DNA from: Rhynchospora pubera | Lineage: Eukaryota > Streptophyta > Magnoliopsida > Poales > Cyperaceae | Length of the DNA stretch: 64,000 bases | Assembly: GCA_028095005.1 (NCBI GenBank) | Contig: CM051459.1 | Span: forward strand, 15,114,699-15,178,698 | Reading direction: 5' to 3' | In this document: positions 12,153-24,699 of the stretch, piece after piece | How positions within the stretch are numbered: the stretch's first letter is position 1 | Layout of the letters: the number at the start of each line of letters is the position of its first letter | Notes under the pieces: generated by a model | Databases searched by the model: none | Told to the model about the DNA's origin: nothing | The model's input: the letters and a program-made list of their open reading frames with translations, nothing else | Program-made: the position numbers and the translations under genes

Positions 12153-15100
12153 ATGTGGCGATGCGCCGCAAGAGGACGCCTCCAGCCCAGCTTCGTCTCT
12201 CCTCTGTCGCCAAATCCCACCAGCATTCTACCTTCCTCGAGCAATGTTATACCCGACGTCTCCCCACGAAGCTCCTCGTTTGTCCTCTTCTCCAGAGTAT
12301 CCTCCTCCGCCGTGGGGCTTGGCGGTGAGGTTACCTCCGTAGGACGCTCTGGCTTGGAAGGACAGGCAGAAGCGATTGGACCGGCTGGGGCATTATCGTC
12401 ATTTCGCGATGTGTTTCGGCACTATGGGCGATGCTACTGGGAGCTCTCAAAGGCTAAGTTAAGGTCTGTCCACTTTTCTCATCATGCAATTTAATGCTCT
12501 TGTGGGTTCCCTTTATCGCTTTTCTCAATGGATGAATGAAATATGTAGCATGTTGGTGGTAGCGACATCAGGAGCTGGTTATGTGCTGGGAAGTGGCGCT
12601 GCAATTGATGTCGCGGGATTGTGTTGTACCTGTGCTGGTACCATGATGGTTGCTGCATCTGCAAGCTCACTAAACCAGGTATTGCATTTTTTTTTTTCTT
12701 TTTCTCCCTTATCATATGTTCCTCATTGGAAATCAGAAATCTAGTCTTTATTCTGTTATTTTGTATGGTTTTGCTCTTCCTATTTTAGCAATCATTAGTG
12801 CCTCCCTTCCAAAAGGGCTAAAAAATATTTCACCTCTCTCTGGTACTTGTTTTGCACGTTCTATACAATTTCATCTGATAGTATAACGTAACATCATTTT
12901 GTATATTATAGAGTTAACAGGACAGCATAAACTTTGTGTACAGTATTTGATTTTGCATTTTCTAAACCAGATATTTCTTTGATTTGAATAGTGACCATGC
13001 TTTTCTGACTGTGCATGGTTTGTATGCTCCTCCCTTAATCAAGCTATTATGTTGGTAGGTAGATATGTTTATACACAGCTGTATCGAACTCAAAGCACCA
13101 ATCTAGGTCAATTATCTAATAAGCCAAGTAAATTAGTTTGGTCTCTTCCTTTCATGTACTGCTATATGTTAGGTAAAATGAGTTTGAGAATTATCTAAAT
13201 TAAGGTTCATTCTAAACTATACTCCAGGTTTTTGAGAAAGAGAATGATGCTAAAATGAAAAGAACATGCAAAAGGCCTTTGCCATCTGGTCGCATTTCCA
13301 TCCCTCATGCTGCCATGTGGGCCTCCACTATTGGTCTTGCAGGAACCTCTTTGCTGGCATGGCAGGTTTCATACTTTCCTTTCTCCTTTCTAAATAATTG
13401 ACCAATTCCTTTAGGAAATTTCACAAGGACGCCCTGCCATTGCGCCATTGCGAATTTGGACAATGGCTCTACTCTTTGAGGATGACAAATGTTCTGTATT
13501 AAAATGAGTTAATATCCTTTTTTTGTCCACCTGAAACAGACACCAGTGTAAATTAGACTGAAACTTTTACACACAATGATGCTTTATATTTCTTGAATCA
13601 ATACTTGCAACACAATTCAACTTAAGTTTAAGAGAGGATCTTTAATACTTCTATTATATTCATGTTTAGGAAATGATTGTTTCAAATTACCCAGTATTCT
13701 ATAATTCTTAGCTTATTATTGGCCCCGTTTGGATGGAGCCGGAATTGCAAATTCCGGGAATTTGATATGCCAAATTTATTATAAACAATTCAAACTCTTC
13801 ACAAAGTTACACACTTCCCAATAAATTTATGTCTAGGAATTGCAAATTCTCCAAATTCCCTAAATTCCTACAACATCCAAACGGCCCCATTGATAATTCT
13901 TTGCTTTGGAGCGCTTGAGCTAATAATTGGTAAATTGGCAACATCACTGCAGACTAATAGCTTGGCAGCTGGCCTTGCAGCTTCAAATTTATTTCTATAT
14001 GCTTTTGTGTACACTCCATTAAAACAAATACACCCAGTTAATACATGGGTTGGAGCAATTGTGGGTGCCATTCCTCCACTTCTGGGGTATTCCTCTCTTA
14101 TATACTTGTACATATATATTAATATTAAGATGCTTTTATTTGGGAAGGATTGTTTCGCAGATTATATATTTGTGGAAACTCCTGCTGACCTTACACTGGT
14201 TTCACCAATAGGTGGGCTGCAGCTTCATCGTATATATCAATAGAAGCAATGATACTACCAGCTGCATTGTATTTCTGGCAGATGCCCCATTTCATGGCGC
14301 TTGCCTACTTGTGTCGCAATGACTACATTGCTGGAGGGTACTTTTTGTGTTTCTTTATTTATTTGTTGTTTGTTTCTAAACATTTTGTTAGCGTTATCCT
14401 ACATTTTTATTTACTGCTTAGATTTCGCATGTTTTCCTTCAATGATCCTTCTGGTTTGAGAACTGCACTGGTCTCTTTCAGAAATTGCCTCTATCTTCTT
14501 CCCCTGGGGTGGTTAGCCTATGAATGTAAGTATTACCATATATGCTATGACATTCGGTCAATTTGTTATAGGACTTCTCATCTAGAACATGAACTTATAG
14601 GTAAATACAACATGTGTTAGGACATCTTATCTAGAATATGAAATTATTTGCTGGGCAATGTCAGTTATATTCTTGTTTCCCTGGTCCCTTGAAAATCAGC
14701 ATGTTTCCACTTGGAACTAGGGTAAAAATGAAAAACAGGAGACTATCTCGACAAAAAGATAGGAAATCTGTCCTAGAAGAATTTTTTTAATAAGAACATT
14801 TATTCTAAGAAAATCTGAATGTCAATCTAGATCCAATCCTGTTGGGTTAGATAGCTAAAAGAATGTAATGTTAAGGACAAGGACTACTTCCCTAATAGCT
14901 TTTGCAAATATATGCAGGGGGTCTAACTTCAGAGTGGTTTGTCTTAGAATCAACGCTTCTGACACTTGGGATAAGTATAGCTGCCTTATTATTTGTCAAT
15001 GAACGGAACACCAAAACTGCCAGAAGAATGTTTCACTCGAGTCTCCTCTACCTTCCTGTTTTTATGTCTGGTTTACTTTTTCACCGGTTACACAATGAAC

Positions 15101-15303
15101 AACATGAAACTAATGATATTCTGGCTGGGATCGAGCAGGATGCTAAAGAAAGAATAATGTATAATGAAACTGAACAAAGGACGACCCTCAAAAAAGAAAC
15201 TGAACAAAGGAGAACAAATGTGAGGGGCGCACCTGTTGCTTATGCATCAGTTGCTCCTTTCCCTTTCTTACCAGCACCACTGTATGTTCCTCCTAATTCA
15301 TGA
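12153..15303 (+). CDS. COX10: protoheme IX farnesyltransferase (haem O synthase), mitochondrial
   Basis: Transfers a farnesyl group to haem B to make haem O, the first step toward haem A of cytochrome c oxidase; it is a polytopic protein of the inner mitochondrial membrane. Seven exons join in phase: 12153-12463, 12549-12678, 13228-13365, 13953-14086, 14212-14337, 14422-14525, 14918-15303, giving 442 residues, the usual plant size. The N-terminus MWRCAARGRLQPS is arginine/serine-rich with few acids, as expected of a mitochondrial presequence. UbiA-family landmarks are HYGRCYWELSKAKL, the NDAKMKRT motif preceding RPLPSGRIS, LYAFVYTPLKQ, NTWVGAIVGAIPPL, and LYFWQMPHFMALAYLCRND. The C-terminus ends ..APFPFLPAPLYVPPNS as in other plant copies. 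Intron 3 contains a Tourist-like MITE. An in-frame extension after exon 3 (from 13890) is intronic. Confidence 0.96.
13721..13888. mobile_element. Tourist-like MITE in COX10 intron 3
   Basis: A 168-bp insertion with terminal inverted repeats GGCCCCGTTTGGATG (left) and GGGGCCGTTTGGATG (complement of the right end). It is flanked by ATT on both sides, consistent with a 3-bp target duplication of the PIF-Harbinger/Tourist type. Its internal sequence matches the copy at 10607-10754. It ends 64 bp upstream of the exon 4 acceptor, so it lies close to the branch-point region of the intron. Confidence 0.7.
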
Positions 15304-15981
15304 AGTGGGGAATGTTTCTGATGTTTGTTTATTCTTGTAGTTTATCCATTAGTCTTTTTTTTTATGATTGTTTTTGTCGTCACGAATTTGGCTGGAGAAA
15401 TAATTTTGTCGCAATGTAAAAAATGATTAAGCAAGATTTCAGTTTTTCTGTGGTAACTGAGTGCAGTGATTGGATCTTGTTGGCTTAATGAAAATAAAAA
15501 AGAAAAGAAACGCACTTGTGCTTTAGGCACGATTAAACTTAGCTTTAAAATCAGAGAACTTATCCAGATAATTCTGTTGCGGGATTTTTTTTTTGTGTAC
15601 TGGGCTGCTACTACATATTAAGCTCTGCACGTCGGAACGTTGGAGAATTCGTGGAATTTACTCCTCGTAAGCATAAATATAAGAGTTTCTTTTTTTTTCA
15701 ACTAATTTCATTTTTCCTGTGCTATTTTGTGGACGCCTGACATGCTATTGAGGGGAAAAGAAAATCTCAATTTGCTTCACAAGTAAACGCAAAGGTAAGA
15801 ACACTTATTTTGAAGTGCTACATAACGCTAGTAACAGATAGGACTGCACAATGCAATCAATATGCACAGAATGCTCATAAAGAAACTTGGAAACATTTGA
15901 CACAAGAAAAGGAAAGAAAAGACTAACATATTCCTACGATTTTATGAAGAAAACTTTAGTTGAGCACACTACACGAAAATT
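15304..15981. other. tail-to-tail intergenic region
   Basis: About 680 bp between the stop codons of COX10 (plus) and the NDUFAF3-like gene (minus). It presumably holds both 3' untranslated regions and polyadenylation signals. It contains AAATAAA-like words and several T-runs but no coding or repeat structure I can support. Confidence 0.5.
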
Positions 15982-18549
15982 TTAAGATTCGACCCCATAA
16001 GGCAGAAGAGCAGCGGCAACATGTCTACCTTCTTCATTCAAAATATTATACGTAGATGAAGCATTTCTCTGTAGAAAAGAAAATGGCAGAATTTGAATCA
16101 AATAGGCACATTGGGAGGTAAAATGTGAAAGAACCTCCTGACATCTTGAGTCAGTGGCAAAGTACAAGAAAGTACAGATCTAATTCCCAAGTAATAACAG
16201 AAATAATTTACACCAAAAGGGCGAAACAACAGGTCAAGTCAGTGCAAAATCACTTCAATTATACAAGATAATTACCGAATCAACAGCTTCCAATTTCATG
16301 CCAGTTGATCGGATAAAACGGCGTAGCTCTGGATCCACTGGAAAGATGTTTCTCCCACAACCAAGAATCAATATTTCTGGACCAATAAAGAAAATATGAA
16401 CCATGTAAAATAAGAAAAGCCATGCATTCTGGTTACTGAACGAGGCATCACTGGGTCTTCAATTAATAACCTAAAATCCTAGCTTTCTCTGTAAATTATC
16501 TACGCAAAAACAAAGAGGGCTGCACATATTTTACAAATATAGTAGGGTAGAGGATCAAAGTACTTTGCTTTTCATAGGGGCATAATGTAAGGTTACACCA
16601 TGGTCTCCTTTGGAATGGGTGCACATTGTATTGTTGTAGGAGCGCAGAGGAATAAACAGAGAGCTTTAAATGAATTACAGAGAGGGGAAAAAAGTAAGCT
16701 TAGATAAAAAACGTTACCTGGAACTGGTCGAACAACTTGAAAGATTGAGAGGCTGCACAATTGATAAAAACACCAGTGTTTGTAAGATTCTAGCTGTAAG
16801 AGAAAAATAACTTGCATGGATAATATGCTTTGCTGATACACCATGTCACTTCAAATGTAGAGAAAGTTTGTGTCAAAACATAGCAAAAAACCGGTTGGAT
16901 GGAATCCGTTTCTCTTTTTCTATTTCTCATGCCATCCGTGCTGGTCTAATTGGCTTTCAGGTGATTACAATTTTGTCTCTGTTCGGGATCAGACTGATCA
17001 GTATAGGAATTCAGGCTTTCAAGAAGAAATCGACCAAGAGTTTTCTGGTTTCTGTTTAGCTCAAATATGTTTCAGATCGGAGTTGGGTCAAACTAGATTG
17101 GCTGGTGGTGCGCTGTTATTTTCCAGATTCAATTCTATTGATTTCACTGCCATTCTTCTTCAAGATTGGTGATTCAGCTTCAAGTGAGGTTGAGTAGGCA
17201 CTCATGTCAGATCTGATTTTTCCAACAGTACTTGTGTTTTTCACATTTATCAAAATTTGAGGCACACTTCTACTCAGGAAATGAACTGTAATGCTCTATA
17301 CTGTACAAACAAAGGAATGCTCAATGGAAATTCTAATTTGTTACAGATGAGATGTAAGAATACAATCTGAACCCACAAGGAAATACATGACTTTCTATGT
17401 TTGAATTAGCAGGTACGAGGAAATACCTTTGAGGGGTTATATCAGAGAACTTCTTAGGAGCCCATGTCATTATTTTATTCTCCACTATAAGCAAGCTACC
17501 TTCATATTTTGTACCATTAATAGTGAACCCAGTATCTGAGTACCTATCATCAGAATAAAGACATGTTGATACGAGTGATGAAACCTTATCTCATTAGCTA
17601 TTTCAATGAGAATTTTAATCATTTTTTTTTGTCTTGTGCTGTTCAAATGATTAATTTCATGCCAGATGATACAATGCTAGATATCGACTTGTGCCAAAAT
17701 AAGATGTTGAAAAATTTTTACATAAATAACCAAAATGGATACCATATTGTACCATATCAGTAAGATAATTAACGGCGACTCCTCACCTTGCCGTTGGATA
17801 AAACAACAAGTGTCTGGATGATACTACAGTACACCTTAATGAGTCAGCTTATGCTTTAGGTTAAGCATTGTGCCTTTTAATTTGAAGCCCATTTAGTTTT
17901 GAGAATACTCTCCACTATTTTACTTTTGCAATTGAACTTATTATTAAGCCAATAGCAAAATTTTCACTTTAATTTCAAATCCCACCCAAGAACAAACTAG
18001 AACAAATTAGAAGACACTTTGCATATTCCAGAACTGAACACTACCTTGAAGCTTATTCCTATTATTATTATTTTTTTCTAGATTCTAGGCTTCACTGTCA
18101 TCATCAATATGAACCTTAACTACAGCAGCAATCGAATCGAGGATTCTCTCTTAGGTAAGCCCAGCAAAACTTTAAAATAGCACAATTCATGCTATCTACT
18201 TGAAAACTAATAACAATAAACAATGACAGGTCAGGCAATAAATTGAATATGATGAATTGTAATTTACCCTTGGAAACGGAGCTGATCATCGGGGACAGTA
18301 TCTATGAGATTAATCTGATCGTAGAGCGAAAACGTTCTCCTGCAACAATTTTTCAAATCAGAGGGAGGGGAGAATAGAAGTCAAATGCGAAAACAAAAAG
18401 ATGAAGGAAAAGGGAAACGAGAAAGGGAGCGACCTGAGAGAAGGGAGAGTGTGATTGGTGGTGGTGGGGCTAGGAGGCTGCTTTCTAAGCGTCTTGACGA
18501 GATGTGGCACCATAGATGCTATCTTCTGTCTACCTCCTCCCATCGCCAT
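15982..18549 (-). CDS. NDUFAF3-like mitochondrial complex I assembly factor (Mth938 domain)
   Basis: The encoded 175-residue protein is built from six exons in phase: 18434-18549, 18268-18339, 17427-17543, 16718-16752, 16276-16376, 15982-16068. After an N-terminal arginine/serine-rich leader (MAMGGGRQKIASMVPHLVK) that looks like a mitochondrial targeting sequence, residues about 40-170 match the Mth938/DUF498 fold: SLYDQINLIDTVPDDQLRF, FTINGTKYEGSLLIV, SLSIFQVVRPVP, EILILGCGRNIFPVDPEL, and the C-terminal NASSTYNILNEEGRHVAAA. Human NDUFAF3 acts in complex I assembly; for the plant protein that role is inferred from homology. Exon 4 is only 35 nt. Two nearby methionines (residues 1 and 3) could both serve as start. 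It lies head-to-head with the TOM2B-like gene. Confidence 0.92.
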
Positions 18550-19398
18550 CTCTCTCCCTCTCGAGCAAGTTTTTCTTCAGTCGGATTGCGGCTTTTTCTT
18601 ATGTCGCTGATTTTTGGGTTTTATTGAGTTCGGTTCGTCTAATTTGGAGCCGGACTTACAACTTGGTTCGGCTTTTTTAATTAGACTTTGGTCAGGATAT
18701 TTTCAGGCAAATTTTATTTGATGAGAATTGATTATTCAGTGCTTCGTTGGATGTTATTCACGAAAATTTCAATCAAATAAAATTAATTTTTCTTATTTGT
18801 CCAAAATTTCCTAATCAAAAGAAATCTCATGGGGAAAAAAAAGACTCTAATCAAGGCCTTAGTTAGGGACCAAATTTGAAATTTTTTTTTTAGGTTGTTT
18901 GATTTCTTGGTATCAAGTTTGGCTTTTATGTTCTTCCAGTTGAAGCGAACTAATAGATACATTTAAGTATGTTTCTATAAAACCAGATACATATCTTTCA
19001 GTTTTAATTTTAACGAGGGGCAGAGAATGTTCGAGCAAGATCTTGACGTGTATATTTGGTATGTAGCATAATTCATTTTCATATATACATGAAAAAGTAA
19101 ATCGCTCACAATTTTTATAACATAAGTTTATCTCCTCGCGTATGGTCGTATGGAAACCAAAAAAAATTTTGATGAAATTGTAGAAGAACAAAAAAAAAAA
19201 AAAAAAAAGGACATTCGGAGAGTTTCGAATTGATCGAAGGAAACACTGGAAACGAAGAGACAAATAAAAAAGATTGGAGGGTATGGGAGAAATTAAACTA
19301 AAAATTAATAATTTGGCGTTACTCCTGTTTGCGTCGGACCGACCGATTAAGTCCAACGGCAACCAGACCAAATTTGCGGTTTAGAGAGAGGGAAATCG
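18550..19398. promoter_or_regulatory. shared upstream region of NDUFAF3-like and TOM2B-like genes
   Basis: About 850 bp separate two divergently transcribed genes, so it presumably contains both promoters. An A-run of 18-19 bases lies at 19191-19208. I see no repeat or coding sequence inside it. Bidirectional function is inference from gene orientation only. Confidence 0.4.
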
Positions 19399-21958
19399 AT
19401 GGCGACGATAAGGGGTGGCGTAGGAGGAAGTAGCACCAGAGAAGACAGTGCAAAGGCGGCAGTGGCGGAGCAGATTTCTCAAGCCGTACAATCCACCTCT
19501 AATCTCCTCCATCTCATGCAACAGTCCTCTCCAGCTCAGGTCTCTTTTTACCTCCCTTGATTGAGTTTTACTCCTCTCAAGTCGGTACAAAACTGGCGAA
19601 AAGAAGCCCTTTAGATGTGTATGCACTATGTAATCCATCCACACGCCACACACCCTCCTGTTTCCACAAGTAATGCGGATGCCTTCAATTATTTGTTCAA
19701 CTCCTCCTTTGTTGGTACCTTTGTAATCTCCATTGAGGTGAAATAATTGAACATGAAATCATTCTGGTGTACTAAATGCCCCAAAATGACAAACAATGAA
19801 ACTGGTAGAGTGGTACCACACTCTGTCATGTACCCTATGCATGTCGTAACAAATTTTTTTTTTATTAAGTTATTTGGTCCATGCAGATCTGTAATTGTAT
19901 TATCTCTTCTTTTTTATCATACTCTGGTTTAAATTGGGCATCTGTTGGACTCGACCTTCAAAAAAAAAAAAATGACACCTATTGCACTCAGACCAAATTA
20001 CCCATATATCAATTGTAGAAGCAAGTAATTATCGCTTAATCGATTCTTATAAAATTTGTTTTTGCTAAAGTTTTCTTCTCTTGCAGGCTGAATTAATAAA
20101 ACTCCCTAAAAGTCTCTTGGCTAAAGCTTCGCTTGCAAAAAGTACTGAGCAAGTATGTCAAGTTTTCTTCTCTTGCAAAAACTGGTTGGAACTTCTATTG
20201 GAACACACTGACAATTTCAAAGTGTCCTATTGTCTAGGTGCTACAGCAACTGCCTCATGTCATATCTTCCCTGGATGCTTACATGGAAAGCAGCTTAAAT
20301 AGGTGTGTGCTCTCAAACTCGGTCAAATATATAAACCATCTAGACAGTACTATTTTACGCTCCATCAAAATCATGCCAATGGAGCATGGACACATAGTTA
20401 TGAAAAGAACCTCTTTGTTCTTTTTATCTGATACTGTCTAGTTTATAAACTTTATTTTCGTGATATTGATTTACCTAAACTAGTTTTGTGGTTTCAAGGT
20501 TTACAAAACCAGCAATGCTCAATACCAAATTATCAGTATCTTTCTGGTATATAATCCTTGTATTAATTCCACTGAGGTAACTGTTTAGTGTGGGATCACA
20601 TGACAATGATTAGCTTGAGAACTGCGTCTTGAATTTTGTGCTGATCAGTAGTTGAGATTTGTGGACTTTTAGAACTTGAGTTCTTTATTACTCCCATGCG
20701 AAGTGTCTTTCTTTCTCCCCCCTCTCTCTCAGTCTCTAGCTCCTCCCATCCTCACTGGATTCCCTCTTACTCTGTTCAAGCTCCTTTTTATTTCTCTCAA
20801 TTCTACCAAGCCACAGTGAGCATATTCTCCCAATGTCCCTTCAGAAGTGAACTCATTTTAATGGATTCCAGTCACATCGGTAATTCCATCAAAACACAAC
20901 AGTTTTCATCCAATCATCTCAGCTAAGAGAAGACAATGAGTATTGTTAGGCAATTTGTGGCATCCGTTCTCCTAATCTATCTTCGCAACTTGCTGTAAGT
21001 GTCGCAGTTTCGAAATGTGAGTGTGGATGTTGTGGTGGGTGGTGGTGGTGTTTGGGGGGGGGGGGGGGGGGTTGCTGCTTGCTCAAATTTGTGTTTACTT
21101 TGAATTGCAAAGTTATGTCATAAGCTTAATAATTTGGTGGCAAAATTGCAATAGAAAAACAAATCATAAGACAAGATGGCCTTTTACCTATCATCTAAAC
21201 AACAAGCCATGTTGTGGTTGGGTTGGAAATAGAGGATGATTTGACAGCTGTGTTCTCAGGAGATAAAAGAGAGCTCGTGGTAGATAAAAAGATTGGGAAG
21301 GAACTTTTGGGCAAGGTGGATAAGTACTCTCTGAGCTAGGGTGATGTTGGAACAGCAGTTCAGAGTGAAGTAGAAAGAGAATCGGAGTGGGAATGGAACT
21401 AGCGGTTTAGCATCCTCTAAGTAACGAGTCATTTTCCATCGATAACATGGATAACCATACAACATGATGGTCTCAGATGCATATGTTAAGATTTCCAATT
21501 CATTCGTTCTATTGAAACACCCCCTTGTTTCAATTAGGTCAGTGTGGACTCCTCTCCTTGCTTCCCCTCTTAAGCCAAAAGATATGAATTGATTTGTCAT
21601 ATAGTTTGTCCTCAATGTGTATTGAGTTGCAAAGTAACTAGAATGTTTTTCCACACTTGTAACTTGAAAAAATTTCAAATTGTAGTTCATGTGGGTAATT
21701 AAATTTGCCATTGAATAGATTGCACCGTTTTATCATTTTAATTGAACTGCTCAAATATCATTGTAAAAACTTCCATTAGCTGGTTGTGTACAATCTTAAT
21801 CCTTTTTTATTATTGGATTTTGCAGTGCTGCTCAAATTAAGACTGTAAGCCAGCTGCTGTCGGACATGGAGAACTCTCAGTTAAGGTCTGTATCTGGCAC
21901 ATATCAGCAAGGAGAGGAAGCAAAGGATGCCAAATTAAAAGAGTTGAAGGACAGTTAA
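19399..21958 (+). CDS. TOM2B: TOM2B-like small protein (tobamovirus multiplication 2B)
   Basis: Four exons in phase, 19399-19539, 20087-20152, 20238-20302 and 21826-21958, encode 134 residues. The protein begins MATIRGGVGGSS, then has a conserved helical core QISQAVQSTSNLLHLMQQSS, ELIKLPKSLLAKASLAKSTE, QLPHVISSLDAYMESSL, and TVSQLLSDMENSQLRSVS, ending in a charged KELKDS tail. There is no signal peptide or membrane segment. I identify it as TOM2B from remembered similarity and because PRS and TOM2A follow it, the order of the Arabidopsis TOM2 region. The biochemical role is unknown; the name comes from a host locus needed for efficient tobamovirus multiplication. Intron 3 is long (about 1.5 kb) and contains an 18-base G-run. 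Confidence 0.75.
21054..21071 (+). repeat. poly(G) tract in TOM2B intron 3
   Basis: Eighteen consecutive G residues on the plus strand, preceded by a GGTGGTGGTG stretch. Such a run could form G-quadruplex structure in DNA or in the pre-mRNA. It could also be length-variable or miscalled in assembly. Confidence 0.8.
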
Positions 21959-22130
21959 AGTCTTGGTAAAAAAGAGAAACATGAGAGGTCATATTCTGGA
22001 AAGATGATTATCTTTTTCACTTTTTTTTTCCATTTTGGTCATTCTCTTTTTAGATGAGATGCTTAGGCAGCCTTTATCGGGTCTGTACAGCCTTAACTGT
22101 AAAGTTATGGGATAGGGAGGGAGGAGACCA

Positions 22131-22256
22131 TCCGATAGTCAGTAGACCATCCGAGCCTGATTTTTCAAATGAGAAAGTGAATTTTGATTCCTGCGGAAAA
22201 GCCTATTGTAGGAAAATATCCGATAGTCAGTAGACCATCCGAGCCTGATTTTTCAA
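22131..22256. repeat. 38-bp direct repeat downstream of TOM2B
   Basis: The sequence from TCCGATAGTCAGTAGACC to GCCTGATTTTTCAA occurs at 22131-22168 and again, exactly, at 22219-22256, with a 50-bp spacer. The perfect match indicates a recent local duplication. No gene or element boundary coincides with it. Confidence 0.9.
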
Positions 22257-23021
22257 GATTTAAATAATTTCATTCCTGATATAGCGAAATTAATATATTT
22301 TTTATGTCAGTAAATTTAGCAATCAGTTTTTAACCATCTTATAATATGATATCATCTTTATTCTTAATTTTAATTTCGTTTATTGTTAAGTAATTGTAAT
22401 TTCAAATTTTATATCCTTACAATTATCAATTGCAAACAACATTGCGAGCTTATATGATACTTCCAGCAAACAATTAATGTAACAATTTTATAAAGTAAAA
22501 AAAAAATTTTTGATATCCCTACAATTAAAAAATATATATATGATCATCACATCAACATTTGAAATTGTCAGTTTCATACTATCTCCATTTTTTTTTATTA
22601 TTGATATGTTATTTAGTAATTGAAATTCCAAATTTTATATCATTGCGTGAATGGCTGAATGCAGACTTCCTGCAAGTTGATGCGGTACTCAACAGATAAT
22701 TTAGTAATCTTTGTTTTTTTTTTCGAGAAATTGACAGCAGATATCAATTAATATAGTAATCTTATAAACTAACAATTATATATACTTTTTTATAATTTTT
22801 CCATCAGTATTTGTATTTTTTTGTTATAATAAAAATTATAATTATTGTATCAAATTTCTCTTCTAGTGTGCAAATAATAAGCTCTCAGATCACCGCAGTT
22901 CTCATATTTTGACTAGAGAAATGATAACGCAGTCTCCAGTTTTGTCATTGATAAAACAAAGTGAACATAGAAAGTAGACAAGATGAACATATAGATGGTC
23001 AAAGTGAATGAATACATATAA
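22257..23021. other. AT-rich intergenic region
   Basis: About 760 bp of strongly AT-rich sequence between the 38-bp direct repeat and the long-TIR element. No reading frame, terminal repeat or RNA gene is apparent. Confidence 0.5.
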
Positions 23022-23030
23022 AAAAAATAA

Positions 23031-24339
23031 AAAGTAAATTTTTCCAGAGGTCCCTAAACTTTGTGTGTTGTCCACTTTTAGTCATTCAATTTTAATTTGT
23101 CATTTTCAAGTCACTCAACTTTCATATAACTCAATTTTTGGTCATTCTGTCATGTTTCCATTCAACTCCGTCTGGTTCAGTCAACTCAGGTGTAAAATAA
23201 GGATCGAAATCATGTCTTCTATCGTGGGCCCATTGTTAGCCTCGGTGGGAATGAAAAAAGAAAAATGCATCCCTTCTCTTTCAATCTGCCCCCTCTCGTC
23301 TTTCTCGCCGAGTCCATCATAAGGCTACGACCACTGTCCACTCTCCTATCTCCCATCTCCGTCACCTCCACTGCAATGCCTCCTATCTCCGTCTCCTGTC
23401 TCTATCACCTCCACTGCACACTCATAACTGTTGGGCACGTCGGTCTAACGCACTTCAAAAGAAAATACATTAAAATAATGAAGAACGGTGGAACAAAAAT
23501 ATTTTTAAATATCATAAATTTTCATTTATTAAGGGATTAAATAATCATGAATTTTCAATTTAAAAAATTTCTAAACAGAAAAGCAAAACTAAACTTAAAA
23601 CAAAAAAAAAAGAATGTTAAGGTGAACTTGAGTGTTTAGCTACCGACCAAATTTTGGCTTCTTCTTGTTAGGTTCCAATTAATCTCTGCAACTATGATTA
23701 TATTTCATCAAATTATCAAATTGCTCCATTTTCTTTCCATTCTAGCATAGCTAAATTGAACCGCTCATCTTCCTCAATTTCGTTTTGTTTAAACTAAACA
23801 AAAAACCAAGTTAAATTCGTTTTAGATGTGTGAACGTGTGGGCTCCAAATTGAAACCAGCTACAAGGAGAGGTGAGAAGTGAAGTCAGGGCCACATGGAA
23901 TCCAAATTGTCGAAAGATGGAAAGTGAAAATTCAAATTGCAAAGAAATGGAAAGTAAGAGGTTGGGAGAAAACAGTGAAGATGTATTTGACAGAGGAGGC
24001 ACATCTAAGAAAAAGTAGGAGGCGGCGTTGCGGTGGAGGTGGCGGAGATAGGAGAGTAGGCAGTAGCCTCATGGTGGACTCAGAAGGGGCCGATTGAGAG
24101 AGGGGATGTATTCTTTTCTCTTGTTTCACTGTACAAACCGGGCCCACAGCAGAAGATATGATTTCGATATTTTTTTTGCACTTGAGTCGATTGAACCAAA
24201 CGGAGTTAAACGGTAATATGACAGAATGACCAAAAATTGAGTTATATGATAGTTTAGTGACTTGAAAATGACAAATTAAAGTTGAATGACTAAAAGTGGA
24301 CATCACACAAAGTTTAGGGACTTCTCAAAAAATTTACTC
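23031..24339. mobile_element. Mutator-like element with long terminal inverted repeats
   Basis: About 1.31 kb bounded by inverted repeats of roughly 330-350 bp (left about 23031-23385, right about 24010-24339). Matching blocks in order are GTCCCTAAACTTTGTGTG, GTCCACTTTTAGTCATTCAA, TTTGTCATTTTCAAGTCACT, ATATAACTCAATTTTTGGTC and ACTCTCCTATCTCC. The 9-bp sequence AAAAAATAA flanks both ends (23022-23030, 24340-24348), which fits a MULE target duplication, although its low complexity weakens the evidence. The inner ~0.6 kb has no transposase; several short frames there are shadows. It lies between TOM2B and PRS. Confidence 0.7.
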
Positions 24340-24699
24340 AAAAAATAAATTTTATTATCCTTTATTTAGATTTTTATATGCATGTTTAACTTGTTTTTAT
24401 TGAATTTATTTAAAATGCAGTAATCAATTTCCTTTTGAATACCCATTGATGGTCGATGTCGAACCTTCCGTCCTTCCCCCATCACAGCCGCCCATTACTT
24501 CCTAACCGAAAGGGACGGTCCAAAAAAAGCGGGAGAGGCTCTAACAAGTCACATGATGCCACGACAGCAGTCAAAAAGTCAAAAGATTGCCATGTGGCAC
24601 AGACGTACAGTGAAGTGAGTCACGACTCACGACCATCTCTCGCCTCCTATCTTCCTATCATTCTCAGCGTGGATAGAGAAGAGAACCGCCGAACCGGAC

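Noticed and set aside
13890..14243. Continuous frame starting MIILCFGALELII treated as a COX10 exon start
   Set aside because: Conserved COX10 sequence begins at TNSLAAGLAAS after a good acceptor at 13951-13952; the first 21 codons are intron read-through adjoining the MITE.
15104..15222. Short tandem GAAACTGAACAAAGGA repeats in COX10 exon 7
   Set aside because: Only two copies in a hydrophilic linker; ordinary coding variation and not a separate element.
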